The notes under the pieces: model-generated
Database searches by the model: none
What the model was told of the DNA's origin: nothing
Seen by the model: only the letters and a program-made list of their open reading frames with translations
Shown here: positions 16,458 through 24,277 of the stretch, piece after piece
Numbering within the stretch: position 1 is the first letter of the stretch
Layout of the letters: every line of letters starts with the position of its first letter
NCBI GenBank assembly: GCA_027315385.1
Contig: DAHUYD010000139.1
Span: forward strand, 1-47,625
Source of the DNA: Acidobacterium sp.
Lineage (GTDB): Bacteria; Acidobacteriota; Terriglobia; Terriglobales; Acidobacteriaceae
Reading direction: 5' to 3'
Length of the DNA: 47,625 nt
Made by a program: the position numbers and the translations under genes

Positions 16458-17417
16458 ATGAAAGTGGGAGTTTTTACTGCCTTATTGTCAAAGCTGCCGC
16501 TGGCCGGCGTCCTGGACAAGCTCGGAGCGTTTGGCGTTTCCGCCGTGGAGCTCGGGACCGGGAATTATCCCGGAGACGCTCACTGCCCGCTCAGCCTTGG
16601 TGAAGATCCCCACATGCGCAGGGCCCTCCAGCAACTTGTGGCAGACCACCGCATGACCATCAGCGCGCTGAGCTGCCACGGCAATCCTCTCCATCCGGAC
16701 CCGTCGCGCGCCGCGCATGACCGCGAGGTCTGCCGGCGCACCGTTCTGCTCGCCGAAAAACTCGGCGTCAGGACCGTCGTCGAGTTTTCCGGCTGTCCGG
16801 GCGACTCCCCCCAGGCGAAGCATCCCAATTGGGTCACCTGCGCCTGGCCTCCCGAATATCGCGACCTGCTCCAGTGGCAGTGGGAGACGGTCGTCACCCC
16901 CTACTGGACAGAGCACGCCAAATTCGCACAGGATCACGGCGTCCGTATCGCCATTGAAATGCATCCGGGCTTCGTCGTTTACAGTCCGGAGACGATGCTG
17001 CGCCTCCGGGGGATCGCCGGGCCGGCGGTGGGCGCGAATCTCGATCCCAGCCATCTGTTCTGGCAAGGCATCGACCCGATTGCTGCTGTCCGCGTCCTCG
17101 GCGACGCAATCTTTCATGTGCACGCCAAGGATACCCGCATGTATCCGGCCAATCTTGCCCGCACCGGCGTCCTCGACACAAAGCCCTACACCGACGAACG
17201 CGGCCGCGGATGGATCTTCAGAACGGTGGGCTACGGCCATGGCGCGGAGTGGTGGAGGGAGTTTGTCTCCAGCCTGCGCATGTACGGCTACGATGGAGTC
17301 CTCTCCATCGAGCATGAGGACTCGCTGCTGTCCGCCGAAGAAGGCCTGAAGAAGGCGGCCTTGTTCCTGAACGGCATCGTCATAGGCGATCCCCCGGGCG
17401 CTGCCTGGTGGGTCTGA
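16458..17417 (+). CDS. Sugar phosphate isomerase/epimerase (xylose-isomerase-like TIM barrel)
   Basis: The 319-residue protein matches the AP-endonuclease-2/xylose-isomerase-like TIM-barrel family. Likely metal ligands are the Glu in IAIEMHPGF, the Asp and His in NLDPSHLFW, the His in FHVHAKDT and the Glu in LSIEHEDSLL. Family members isomerise or epimerise sugars, inositols or keto sugars, often together with an oxidoreductase, which is missing here. GGAGAAC lies upstream of the ATG. It is divergent from kdgK/eda and precedes an MFS transporter by 42 bases, so it probably feeds an imported sugar or sugar acid into the KDG route. The exact substrate is unknown. Confidence 0.78.
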   Translation: MKVGVFTALLSKLPLAGVLDKLGAFGVSAVELGTGNYPGDAHCPLSLGEDPHMRRALQQLVADHRMTISALSCHGNPLHPDPSRAAHDREVCRRTVLLAEKLGVRTVVEFSGCPGDSPQAKHPNWVTCAWPPEYRDLLQWQWETVVTPYWTEHAKFAQDHGVRIAIEMHPGFVVYSPETMLRLRGIAGPAVGANLDPSHLFWQGIDPIAAVRVLGDAIFHVHAKDTRMYPANLARTGVLDTKPYTDERGRGWIFRTVGYGHGAEWWREFVSSLRMYGYDGVLSIEHEDSLLSAEEGLKKAALFLNGIVIGDPPGAAWWV

Positions 17418-17459
17418 CGGAAACCAAAAACCGGCAGCTCGCGTCCTGGGGTCAAAGAC

Positions 17460-18590
17460 TTGATCATCTTCGCGGCAGTGATCGCGATTTTCGTCTACGG
17501 CATGACCGGCTCCATGCTCGGAACGATTCTGCCCGAACTCTCGAAGCGCTTTGACCTTACGCCTCGCCAGAACGGCACGATTGCGCTGGCGCAGGCTCTG
17601 GGGCTCATGCTCGCTTCTCTCTCCGTCGGGCCGCTTCTGGACAATCTCGGAGACAAACCAGGCCTGATCCTCGGGCTCGCGCTCATGACGGCGGCGTTGC
17701 TTGCGTTGCCGCGGGTGCGCGGATTCCACGGCATCGTATGCCTGCTCTTCCTCCTCGGCAGTGGCGGCGGTATTGTCACTACCGGGGCGGACGCACTGGC
17801 CAGCGTGTCCAGCCTCGTTCATCGGGCGACGGTTCTCAACCTGGTCAACATGGGCTTCGGACTGGGCGCGCTGGCCACTCCGTTCCTGGCTGCGAACCTG
17901 CTTCGGCGCAATTGGGTGCGGCTTTGCTATCTGATCGTCGCCCTGACCGTGGTCGCCCTTGCGGTGCAGGCGGCGACCCGCATGCCTCCGGTCGCGCCGG
18001 CGGGCGGCTTTCTTACCCAGGCGGAACCGGCTATGGCGAGTCCGCTGCTGTGGCTGCTCAGCCTGTTCATGTTCCTCTACATCGGGTGCGAAGTCGGGGT
18101 ATGGAACTGGCTGGTGCGCCACCTGATTGCCCAGGGAGTGCCCGAAAATTCGGCTCTCAATATCCTGTCGCTGGGTTTCGCGCTGGGCCTGCTCAGCGGA
18201 CGGATTGGCGTAGTGCCCGTGCTGGCGCATGCTGCGCCGGCAAAGGTGACTCTGGGTGCGTCCATCTGTATCGTGATCGCCACCCTCCTGATGCTCCGCG
18301 CGCGAGGTAAATGGACCGCCGCGGCTCTGGTCTTCGCCTCGGGCCTGTCCATGGCTCCGGTCTTCCCGACAACCCTCGCCATTGTCGGCGGAGCCTTCCC
18401 TCGGATTACCGGGACCGCCATGGGAATCGTGATCACTTTTGGATGGGCCGGCCTCGCGGTCAGTTCACGCGTCATCGGCAGCATCGCCGGCGGCGATCCA
18501 GCCAGGCTGCGCAAGGCTCTCCTGGTAATTCCGGCTTCCGCCGCCCTCATGGTCGGGCTCAATCTCGCGATGCTCGCTGTGATGAAGTAG
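17460..18590 (+). CDS. MFS transporter, probably for sugars or sugar acids
   Basis: The 376-residue protein has about 11-12 hydrophobic segments, beginning IIFAAVIAIFVYG and ending LMVGLNLAMLAV. A typical MFS gate region (LGTILPELSKRFDLTPRQNG) follows the first helix. The start is taken as TTG 17460. In frame, the upstream stop is the TGA of the preceding gene, and no ATG or GTG lies between them. An ATG at 17502 would remove most of the first helix. The lack of a good ribosome binding site, together with the 42-base gap, suggests coupling to the isomerase gene. The substrate is inferred only from neighbours (KDG pathway). Confidence 0.78.
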   Translation: MIIFAAVIAIFVYGMTGSMLGTILPELSKRFDLTPRQNGTIALAQALGLMLASLSVGPLLDNLGDKPGLILGLALMTAALLALPRVRGFHGIVCLLFLLGSGGGIVTTGADALASVSSLVHRATVLNLVNMGFGLGALATPFLAANLLRRNWVRLCYLIVALTVVALAVQAATRMPPVAPAGGFLTQAEPAMASPLLWLLSLFMFLYIGCEVGVWNWLVRHLIAQGVPENSALNILSLGFALGLLSGRIGVVPVLAHAAPAKVTLGASICIVIATLLMLRARGKWTAAALVFASGLSMAPVFPTTLAIVGGAFPRITGTAMGIVITFGWAGLAVSSRVIGSIAGGDPARLRKALLVIPASAALMVGLNLAMLAVMK

Positions 18591-18641
18591 CCAGCACCAC
18601 GGCGACGGGCTCCCATATTGTTAGCAGGCCTGACACTCGCT

Positions 18642-19664
18642 TCAGCCGAGCCACACCGGCTCAGGCTCCAGACGAATCCCGAATTTCTTCTCCACGGCTA
18701 CCACAATCCAGTCGCGCAGTGCCAGAATGTCTTTCGCTGTAGCGCCGCCCCGGTTGATCAGCGCGAGCGTGTGGCGCCTGGAAATGCCGGCGTTTCCCAT
18801 CGCAAATCCCTTGTGGAATCCGCTCTCCTCCAGCAGCCACGCAGCCGGTATCTTCACGAACCCACGCGCTGCCGTGAAGCGAGGCGCTGGATAGCCCGCA
18901 ACCGTCGACACTTCCTCGTACCGAGGCTCCGCGACCACTGGGTTCTTAAAGAAGCTGCCGGCGCTCCGGCAATCAGGCTCCCCTGGAACGATCAGCATCC
19001 CCTTGCCGCGGCGGATCTCACGCACCGCCGCCGCTGCTTCCTCCAGCGAAGGCGGCTTCTCCCGCCCATCGAAGCAGTGCTTGAGGTCGGGATAAGAAAC
19101 GATGGGAAGCGCGCCGGCTCGCAGCCGATATTCCACCCGCGTCACAATGAACCGCTGCTGGTGGCTGGTGTTGAAAATGCTTCGCCGGTAGCCGAATGAA
19201 CAGGCTGCCGCCGGCAGATCGGAAAATGCGAGGCTCTTCAGGTCTAGCACCCGAACCGAGACGATTGCATCGGAGACTTCCTGACCGTAAGCGCCAACGT
19301 TCTGCACCGGAGTTCCGCCAACCGTTCCCGGTATGCCCGCCAGGCACTCGATGCCGCCGAAGCCGAGCGCCACCGCCTGGGAAACAAAGTGATCCCATTC
19401 TTCTCCGGCGGCGACCCTGAACTTGTTTCCTTCCTGCTGAATACCGCGCAAAGCCACGCGCAGTACGACGCCGGGGAAACCCTCGTCCGCGGCAAGCACG
19501 TTACTCCCCCCGCCGAGTACGAACAGGGGAACCTTGCGCTCGCGCGCGAAGGAAACGGCCTCCACTACCGAATCCTCGTTGTCGGTCTCGGCCAGCCAGC
19601 GCGCCGGGCCCCCTATGCCAAATGTTGTCAGCGGAGCGAGCGGTACTTGTTCCCGGAGAAGCAT
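18642..19664 (-). CDS. murB: UDP-N-acetylenolpyruvoylglucosamine reductase
   Basis: MurB is the FAD/NADPH enzyme that reduces UDP-GlcNAc-enolpyruvate to UDP-MurNAc in the cytoplasm. The 340-residue protein shows TTFGIGGPA, the FAD-binding VLGGGSNVLAADEGF, GIPGTVGGTPVQNVGAYG, FGYRRSIFN (catalytic Arg near 160), the proton-donor Ser237 in RSAGSFFKNP, GFAMGNAGISRRHTLALIN, and the C-terminal Glu in LEPEPVWLG (Glu335). It looks complete. Its start codon faces the bacilliredoxin gene across a 93-base divergent region. MurB supplies the UDP-MurNAc used by Mpl at the other end of the window. Confidence 0.93.
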   Translation of the reverse strand: MLLREQVPLAPLTTFGIGGPARWLAETDNEDSVVEAVSFARERKVPLFVLGGGSNVLAADEGFPGVVLRVALRGIQQEGNKFRVAAGEEWDHFVSQAVALGFGGIECLAGIPGTVGGTPVQNVGAYGQEVSDAIVSVRVLDLKSLAFSDLPAAACSFGYRRSIFNTSHQQRFIVTRVEYRLRAGALPIVSYPDLKHCFDGREKPPSLEEAAAAVREIRRGKGMLIVPGEPDCRSAGSFFKNPVVAEPRYEEVSTVAGYPAPRFTAARGFVKIPAAWLLEESGFHKGFAMGNAGISRRHTLALINRGGATAKDILALRDWIVVAVEKKFGIRLEPEPVWLG

Positions 19665-19757
19665 CTAAAAGAGATAGTACAGGTGGTGGCGCAAGCGGAA
19701 TCCCACCCGTACAATATCGATTACGATCCCTTACATGAAAGCGAGGACCCCAGGCGA

Positions 19758-20180
19758 ATGTATCCCGAGATCATGCTGATCCCCATGCGCGAGGAACTGA
19801 CCCGCGCCGGTATTGAAGAAGCGCGCACGGCAGAGGCCGTCGACGCCGCCGTTTCCAGGCCCGGCACCACCATGATTGTCGTGAACTCGGTGTGCGGCTG
19901 CGCGGCTGGCAAGATGCGGCCAGGCGTTCGCCTCGCACTGAAGAATGCAGTCACGCCGGACCGCTCCATCACTGTATTTGCGGGGCAGGACCGGGAAGCC
20001 ACCGATCGCGCGCGCTCCTGCTTTGAAGGCAATCCACCCACTTCGCCCGCTGTCGCAATCCTCCGCGATGGCAAACTGGTCTATCTCATGCAGCGTTTCG
20101 TCATCGAGAACAGCACGCCGCAGGTCATCGCTGAGGAGCTGTCCCGCGCGTTCAACGAACTCTGCGCGCAGACCGTCTGA
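19758..20180 (+). CDS. BrxA/BrxB-type bacilliredoxin (DUF1094)
   Basis: The 140-residue protein is a thioredoxin-fold protein of the YphP/YqiW family: PMREELTRAGIEE, the redox motif VNSVCGCAAGK (Cys46-Gly-Cys48), VTPDRSITVFAGQDREATD and SPAVAILRDGKLV. In Bacillus these proteins remove bacillithiol from S-bacillithiolated proteins. The C-G-C motif is intact. I start at ATG 19758 (MYPEIMLIP), which fits the family length; the frame stays open far upstream but overlaps murB there. Candidate -10 TACAAT lies in the divergent gap. A methyltransferase gene follows 12 bases later. Confidence 0.88.
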   Translation: MYPEIMLIPMREELTRAGIEEARTAEAVDAAVSRPGTTMIVVNSVCGCAAGKMRPGVRLALKNAVTPDRSITVFAGQDREATDRARSCFEGNPPTSPAVAILRDGKLVYLMQRFVIENSTPQVIAEELSRAFNELCAQTV

Positions 20181-20192
20181 GGCACGGATCGA

Positions 20193-20858
20193 TTGGGCCT
20201 GTTCGGCAGGAAACTCAAGCAGGAACATAAGGTGATGCTCCAGGCGGAGCGCGCTGCGGGCGAACTCCTGCCCGAGTATCATCGCGCCACTCCCGAATGC
20301 CCCCAGCCCGGCCGCTGGCGCATGTACGATTCCATGACCGCCGAGTTCGAAGTGCTCGAGTTCCTCCGCACCCTCGTCACCACAGTCAAGCCGCGTCTTA
20401 TTGTCGAGACAGGCGCGTTCCTGGGTGTGAGCACCGTCTGGATGGCGGAGGGTCTCAGGCGGAACGGCGAGGGCCGCATCGTCAGTTGCGAATTCGACCC
20501 CGTGGTCTGCGCCAAAGCGCAGGAGAAAATTTCAGCTTCGGGTCTCGCGGAGTGGATCGAACTGCGCAACGCCTCCAGCCTTGAAATCCAGGTTGACGGC
20601 CCCATCGATCTCCTCTTCAGCGACAGCGATCTCGACATCCGCGAACAGGAAGTGCGTCGGTTCCTGCCGCAGATCGCTCCGTACGGCCTGATCCTGATGC
20701 ACGACGCGAGTTCCCATCCAGGAAGGGTGCGCGACGCGGCGAAGCGGCTGGAGGCGGAGGGGTTGATCTCGCTCCTGCTGCTGCCCACGCCACGGGGACT
20801 GGCCATTGCCCAGAAACGCTCCGCGGCCGGCCCAGGGGAGCCTGCCCGGGCAAGGTAA
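20193..20858 (+). CDS. Class I SAM-dependent methyltransferase
   Basis: The 221-residue protein starts at a TTG (20193), 12 bases after the bacilliredoxin stop. Its central part has the Rossmann methyltransferase layout: motif I LIVETGAFLGVSTVWMAEGL, an acidic strand-2 end in IVSCEFDPVVCAKAQ, IDLLFSDSDLDIREQEVRRF, and GLILMHDASSHPG. The pattern is that of the Methyltransf_24/O-methyltransferase group. The substrate is unknown. Co-transcription with a bacilliredoxin suggests a shared promoter rather than a known pathway. The TAA stop forms one edge of the convergent hairpin at 20858-20874. Confidence 0.75.
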   Translation: MGLFGRKLKQEHKVMLQAERAAGELLPEYHRATPECPQPGRWRMYDSMTAEFEVLEFLRTLVTTVKPRLIVETGAFLGVSTVWMAEGLRRNGEGRIVSCEFDPVVCAKAQEKISASGLAEWIELRNASSLEIQVDGPIDLLFSDSDLDIREQEVRRFLPQIAPYGLILMHDASSHPGRVRDAAKRLEAEGLISLLLLPTPRGLAIAQKRSAAGPGEPARAR

Positions 20859-20874
20859 TCCGCCTTAAGCGGAT
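20858..20874. repeat. Convergent hairpin spanning two stop codons
   Basis: ATCCGC and GCGGAT flank CTTAA between the methyltransferase stop (20856-20858) and the diguanylate cyclase stop (20865-20867). It could slow transcription from both sides, but it lacks a T-tract. Confidence 0.4.
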
Positions 20875-22037
20875 GCGACCTTGTCCTGCCGCGGACTGCG
20901 GTAGAGAGTGACGAGATTGCGCCCCTCCCTCTTCGATCGATACAGAGCTTCGTCGGCGCGGAGAATCAGCTCGTCCGGAGATTCACCGGGCAGGTTCACG
21001 GCGACGCCGATGCTGGCGGTCAGCGTGACGCCCTCCGGCAGGTCTTCGAGCCGCTGAATATCGCAGCGGATGCGCTCCGCGGCGGCGTGCGCGTCGACTA
21101 CGCCGGATTCGCGAAGCAGAATCACAAACTCTTCGCCGCCGTACCGAGCCAGCACATCGGACGGCCGAATGCTCGCCGATAGAGCGGCGCTGATACGGCG
21201 CAGCGCGCTGTCGCCCACCGCGTGGCCGAAGGAATCGTTGATCTGCTTGAAGTAGTCGAGATCGATGAGCATCACGGCAAGGCTCGCGCCGGAGCGGTGG
21301 CTACGCTGGAGTTCCCGCCGCAGGATCGTCTCGAAAGCCCCCCGGTTCAGCAACCCCGTAAGCGAATCGGTCTGGGCCGCCCGCTGTAGTTCCATGCGCT
21401 GCACGCAAAGGGACAGCCACACCAGCGCGCCGACCGCGGCAAGGGCCAGCAGGGTTGCCAGGTAGCTGAATGCCGTGTCGACAACGCCGGGGTGCAGGAG
21501 GCTGAGCTGGACCCGCAAAGCCCAGGGGTAGCCCGCCCACGCAAATTGCAGCACGGCCATGCCCGCGGCCAGCCACGCCGAGCCTCGAACCGCCGCCTTC
21601 GGCGAGGCGTCTCGGTCGTGAAATTGCAGCAGCGCCGCTGCGGTAAAGATCGCTCCGATCACGGCTCCATGGGTCAACAGCCGCATTCTGGCGTTCGGGT
21701 GGACGATGCCGAACCAGTACAGGAATCCCGTTCCCGCAAGGCTGAGAGCGGTCAGCCATCGGATGCCGCCCGGCCGCACGCCCAGGATTTCCGCGGCTGC
21801 CGCATAGAAAAACAGCGGGCCGAAGAGCAGCAGCATGTTGGCCGCCACCACGCTCAGCAGCGCCGGAACGTGATTCCGCGCGGCCAGCAGGAAGGCGGCC
21901 GCAACCCCGCACAGAACAAAAAGGGACAGACGGCGAACACCGCGCAGTTCCGGCATGCTGCGCCGGATGACACCGAACCCGAGGAACACCAGGGTGAGCG
22001 CGAAGGCGTAGCCGATCAGGATGTAGGGAGCATCCAT
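20865..22037 (-). CDS. Membrane-anchored diguanylate cyclase (GGDEF)
   Basis: The 390-residue protein has about six or seven N-terminal transmembrane helices (residues about 5-215: ILIGYAFALTLVFLGFGVI, LLFGPLFFYAAAAEIL, AVIGAIFTAAALLQF and others). A GGDEF domain follows, with DSLTGLLNRGAFETIL, MLIDLDYFKQINDSFGH and the active motif GGEEF (300-304). The inhibitory I-site RPSD (291-294) lies five residues before it, so it should make cyclic di-GMP and be feedback controlled. I start at ATG 22037. A perfect AAGGAGGT lies 15 bases upstream, unusually far, and the frame is open to a TTG at 22118. No PilZ or EAL partner is nearby. Confidence 0.88.
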   Translation of the reverse strand: MDAPYILIGYAFALTLVFLGFGVIRRSMPELRGVRRLSLFVLCGVAAAFLLAARNHVPALLSVVAANMLLLFGPLFFYAAAAEILGVRPGGIRWLTALSLAGTGFLYWFGIVHPNARMRLLTHGAVIGAIFTAAALLQFHDRDASPKAAVRGSAWLAAGMAVLQFAWAGYPWALRVQLSLLHPGVVDTAFSYLATLLALAAVGALVWLSLCVQRMELQRAAQTDSLTGLLNRGAFETILRRELQRSHRSGASLAVMLIDLDYFKQINDSFGHAVGDSALRRISAALSASIRPSDVLARYGGEEFVILLRESGVVDAHAAAERIRCDIQRLEDLPEGVTLTASIGVAVNLPGESPDELILRADEALYRSKREGRNLVTLYRSPRQDKVASA

Positions 22038-22366
22038 GGTCGTACTCAGGAAACCTCCTTGATCCGAACAGTCGCGGCCGACAAAGGTTTCTGTCGGAGC
22101 AGCGGAGCACAGTGCCAATGAGCGATGAGGTCAGGATCGCACAGCGAAGGCAGACAAGTCACGCAATAAGACACGACGGTAACGCGGCGCGTTCACATCC
22201 ACGAATGGCGCTATGATCTTCATCGCGGGCTCGGATTGGCGCTCAGGGCGTTCAGCCTGGCCCGCTGTTCCTGTCGCGGATGCGCCGCCATTTAGAATGG
22301 GGCATCGCAGTCGAAACTTCCTCGTCCCCTTCCGGGCGGTGAAAGCAAAGGCACAGACAGGTACTC
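22038..22366. other. Divergent intergenic region between the cyclase and proS
   Basis: The 329 bases hold the cyclase ribosome binding site, a hairpin CCGACA/TGTCGG (22078-22097, loop AAGGTTTC) and a TAGAAT -10-like hexamer about 75 bases before proS. I see no T-box leader, RNA gene or ORF worth calling. Confidence 0.4.
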
Positions 22367-24145
22367 ATGCATCGCTGGTCGAAGCTCTTTATTCCTACCC
22401 TGCGCGAGGCTCCGGCGGATGCCGAAGTCGCAAGCCACAAGTTCCTGGTCCGCGCCGGATACATTCGGCAACTGGGCGCCGGGATCTACTCCTATCTCTT
22501 TCTCGGGCAGCGGGCGATCAACCGCGTCATCCGGATCGTCCGCGACGAGATGGACAAAATCGGGGAGGAGTTCCTCCTGCCCACCATCCAGCCTGCCGAT
22601 CTTTGGCGCGAAAGCGGCCGCTGGACCATCATGGGCGACAACATGTTCCGCCTGAAGGACCGCAAGGGCGCCGACCTCTGCCTCGGCATGACGCACGAAG
22701 AGGTCATGACCGACATCGCCCGTAACGAGTTGCGCAGCTACAAGCAACTGCCCCAGATCTGGTATCAAATTCAAACCAAATTCCGCGATGAGCCCCGCCC
22801 GAAATCCGGCCTCCTGCGCGTGCGCCAGTTCATCATGAAAGATAGCTACAGCTTCGATCTCGACGAGGCTGGGCTCGATCGCAGCTACCAACTCCACGAT
22901 GCGGCTTATCGCGCGATCTTCACCCGCTCCGGTCTGCGGTTTGTCGTGGTCGAAGCCGACTCGGGCGCGATGGGCGGCTCACGCTCCCAGGAATTCATGG
23001 TCTATACCGACGCCGGGGAGGACCTGATCGCCAGCTGCGCAGCTTGCGGCTATGCGGCAAATCTGGAGAAGGCGGCCTCCCGCCTCTCGCCCGTGAAGGA
23101 GATGGAGCCGACAGGGGATGGCATGCCAGAACTGATCCCCACTCCGGGCCAGGCTGCCATTGTCGATGTCACGAGGTTCTTCGACATCGAGGCCAGTTCG
23201 GACATCAAGTGCGTCGCCTACATGGCGAAGGTCACGGAGAGAGGCGACTCGAAGAAAGAACCGGCTGGGGTTCTCTCCCCGGTTGTGGCCTTCCTCCGCG
23301 GCGATCACTTCGTGAATGAGACCAAGCTGATGGGCGCCGTCGGCGCAACCGAACTGCGCCCCATGGTCGCCGAGGAACTGGAGCACTGGATGCATGGGCC
23401 GGCCGGTTACCTGGGCCCTGTCGGCCTTGAGCCTGCCAGAAATCTGCACGACGGCAAGGTCAACGTCGTGCTGGATTGCGGCCTCGATCATCGCAAAAAC
23501 CTCGTCTGCGGCGCCAACAAACTCGATTATCACTACCGCAATGTCACCCCCGGCCGCGATTTCTCCTGGACCATCGTTGCGGACATCCGCAATGCGGCTG
23601 AAGGCGAAGGCTGCCCCGATTGCGGCATGCCGCTGAAGGTCGCCACCGCTGTCGAAGTGGGCCATATCTTCAAGCTCGGCACCCGCTACACAGAGAAGAT
23701 GGGCTCGCGCGTCCTCGACGCCAACGGTAAGGAAGTCACTCCGATCATGGGTTGCTACGGCATCGGCATCGAACGGATTCTGACCGCCGCAGTCGAGCAG
23801 AATCACGACGCCAGCGGATTCTGGCTGCCGCAATCCATCGCCCCGTTTGATGTGGTGGTGACCATCACCAATGTCGGCGACACTACCCTGAAGACAGCCG
23901 GTGAACAGGCCGCTGCGGCCCTGGAGGCGGCCGGCTTCGACGTGCTGCTCGACGACCGCGACGAACGCGCCGGCGTCAAATTCAAGGATGCGGACCTGAT
24001 CGGGATTCCCTGGCGTGTGACCGTCGGCAAGAAGGCCGCCGAGGGCAAGGTCGAACTCGTCCGCCGCGGGGCCGCGGCAGGACCCCGTGATGTGCCCCTG
24101 GGCGATCTGGCCGCGGAGTTGCGACGCGCATCTGCCGAAGCATGA
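22367..24145 (+). CDS. proS: Prolyl-tRNA synthetase (bacterial type with editing insert)
   Basis: Class II synthetase charging tRNA-Pro. The 592-residue protein shows the N-terminal [20 protein letters not shown], motif 1 region ([10 protein letters not shown]), TH-E loop [11 protein letters not shown], motif 2 [20 protein letters not shown], then the INS editing insert (about 225-395), and motif 3 [20 protein letters not shown]. An anticodon-binding domain follows ([29 protein letters not shown]). The length and insert fit the bacterial ProS form. It stands alone on the plus strand, 132 bases before the PBP gene. Confidence 0.95.
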   Translation: MHRWSKLFIPTLREAPADAEVASHKFLVRAGYIRQLGAGIYSYLFLGQRAINRVIRIVRDEMDKIGEEFLLPTIQPADLWRESGRWTIMGDNMFRLKDRKGADLCLGMTHEEVMTDIARNELRSYKQLPQIWYQIQTKFRDEPRPKSGLLRVRQFIMKDSYSFDLDEAGLDRSYQLHDAAYRAIFTRSGLRFVVVEADSGAMGGSRSQEFMVYTDAGEDLIASCAACGYAANLEKAASRLSPVKEMEPTGDGMPELIPTPGQAAIVDVTRFFDIEASSDIKCVAYMAKVTERGDSKKEPAGVLSPVVAFLRGDHFVNETKLMGAVGATELRPMVAEELEHWMHGPAGYLGPVGLEPARNLHDGKVNVVLDCGLDHRKNLVCGANKLDYHYRNVTPGRDFSWTIVADIRNAAEGEGCPDCGMPLKVATAVEVGHIFKLGTRYTEKMGSRVLDANGKEVTPIMGCYGIGIERILTAAVEQNHDASGFWLPQSIAPFDVVVTITNVGDTTLKTAGEQAAAALEAAGFDVLLDDRDERAGVKFKDADLIGIPWRVTVGKKAAEGKVELVRRGAAAGPRDVPLGDLAAELRRASAEA

Positions 24146-24277
24146 GTAAATTGCGCTGAACCCTTTCCGGAGGGCGCAGATTCAGCATCGCACTGCTGAT
24201 GAATCGCCGCGCCCGCTGGTCCGTGGAGGCGGAGATCTTCTCCGGGGGTCGTCTAAAATGGAAGGCAGGTTCCTGAT

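Noticed and set aside
16488-18230. 580-codon open frame opposite the isomerase and MFS genes
   Set aside because: Composition is Arg/Gln/Glu-rich and runs across two well-supported genes; a GC artefact.
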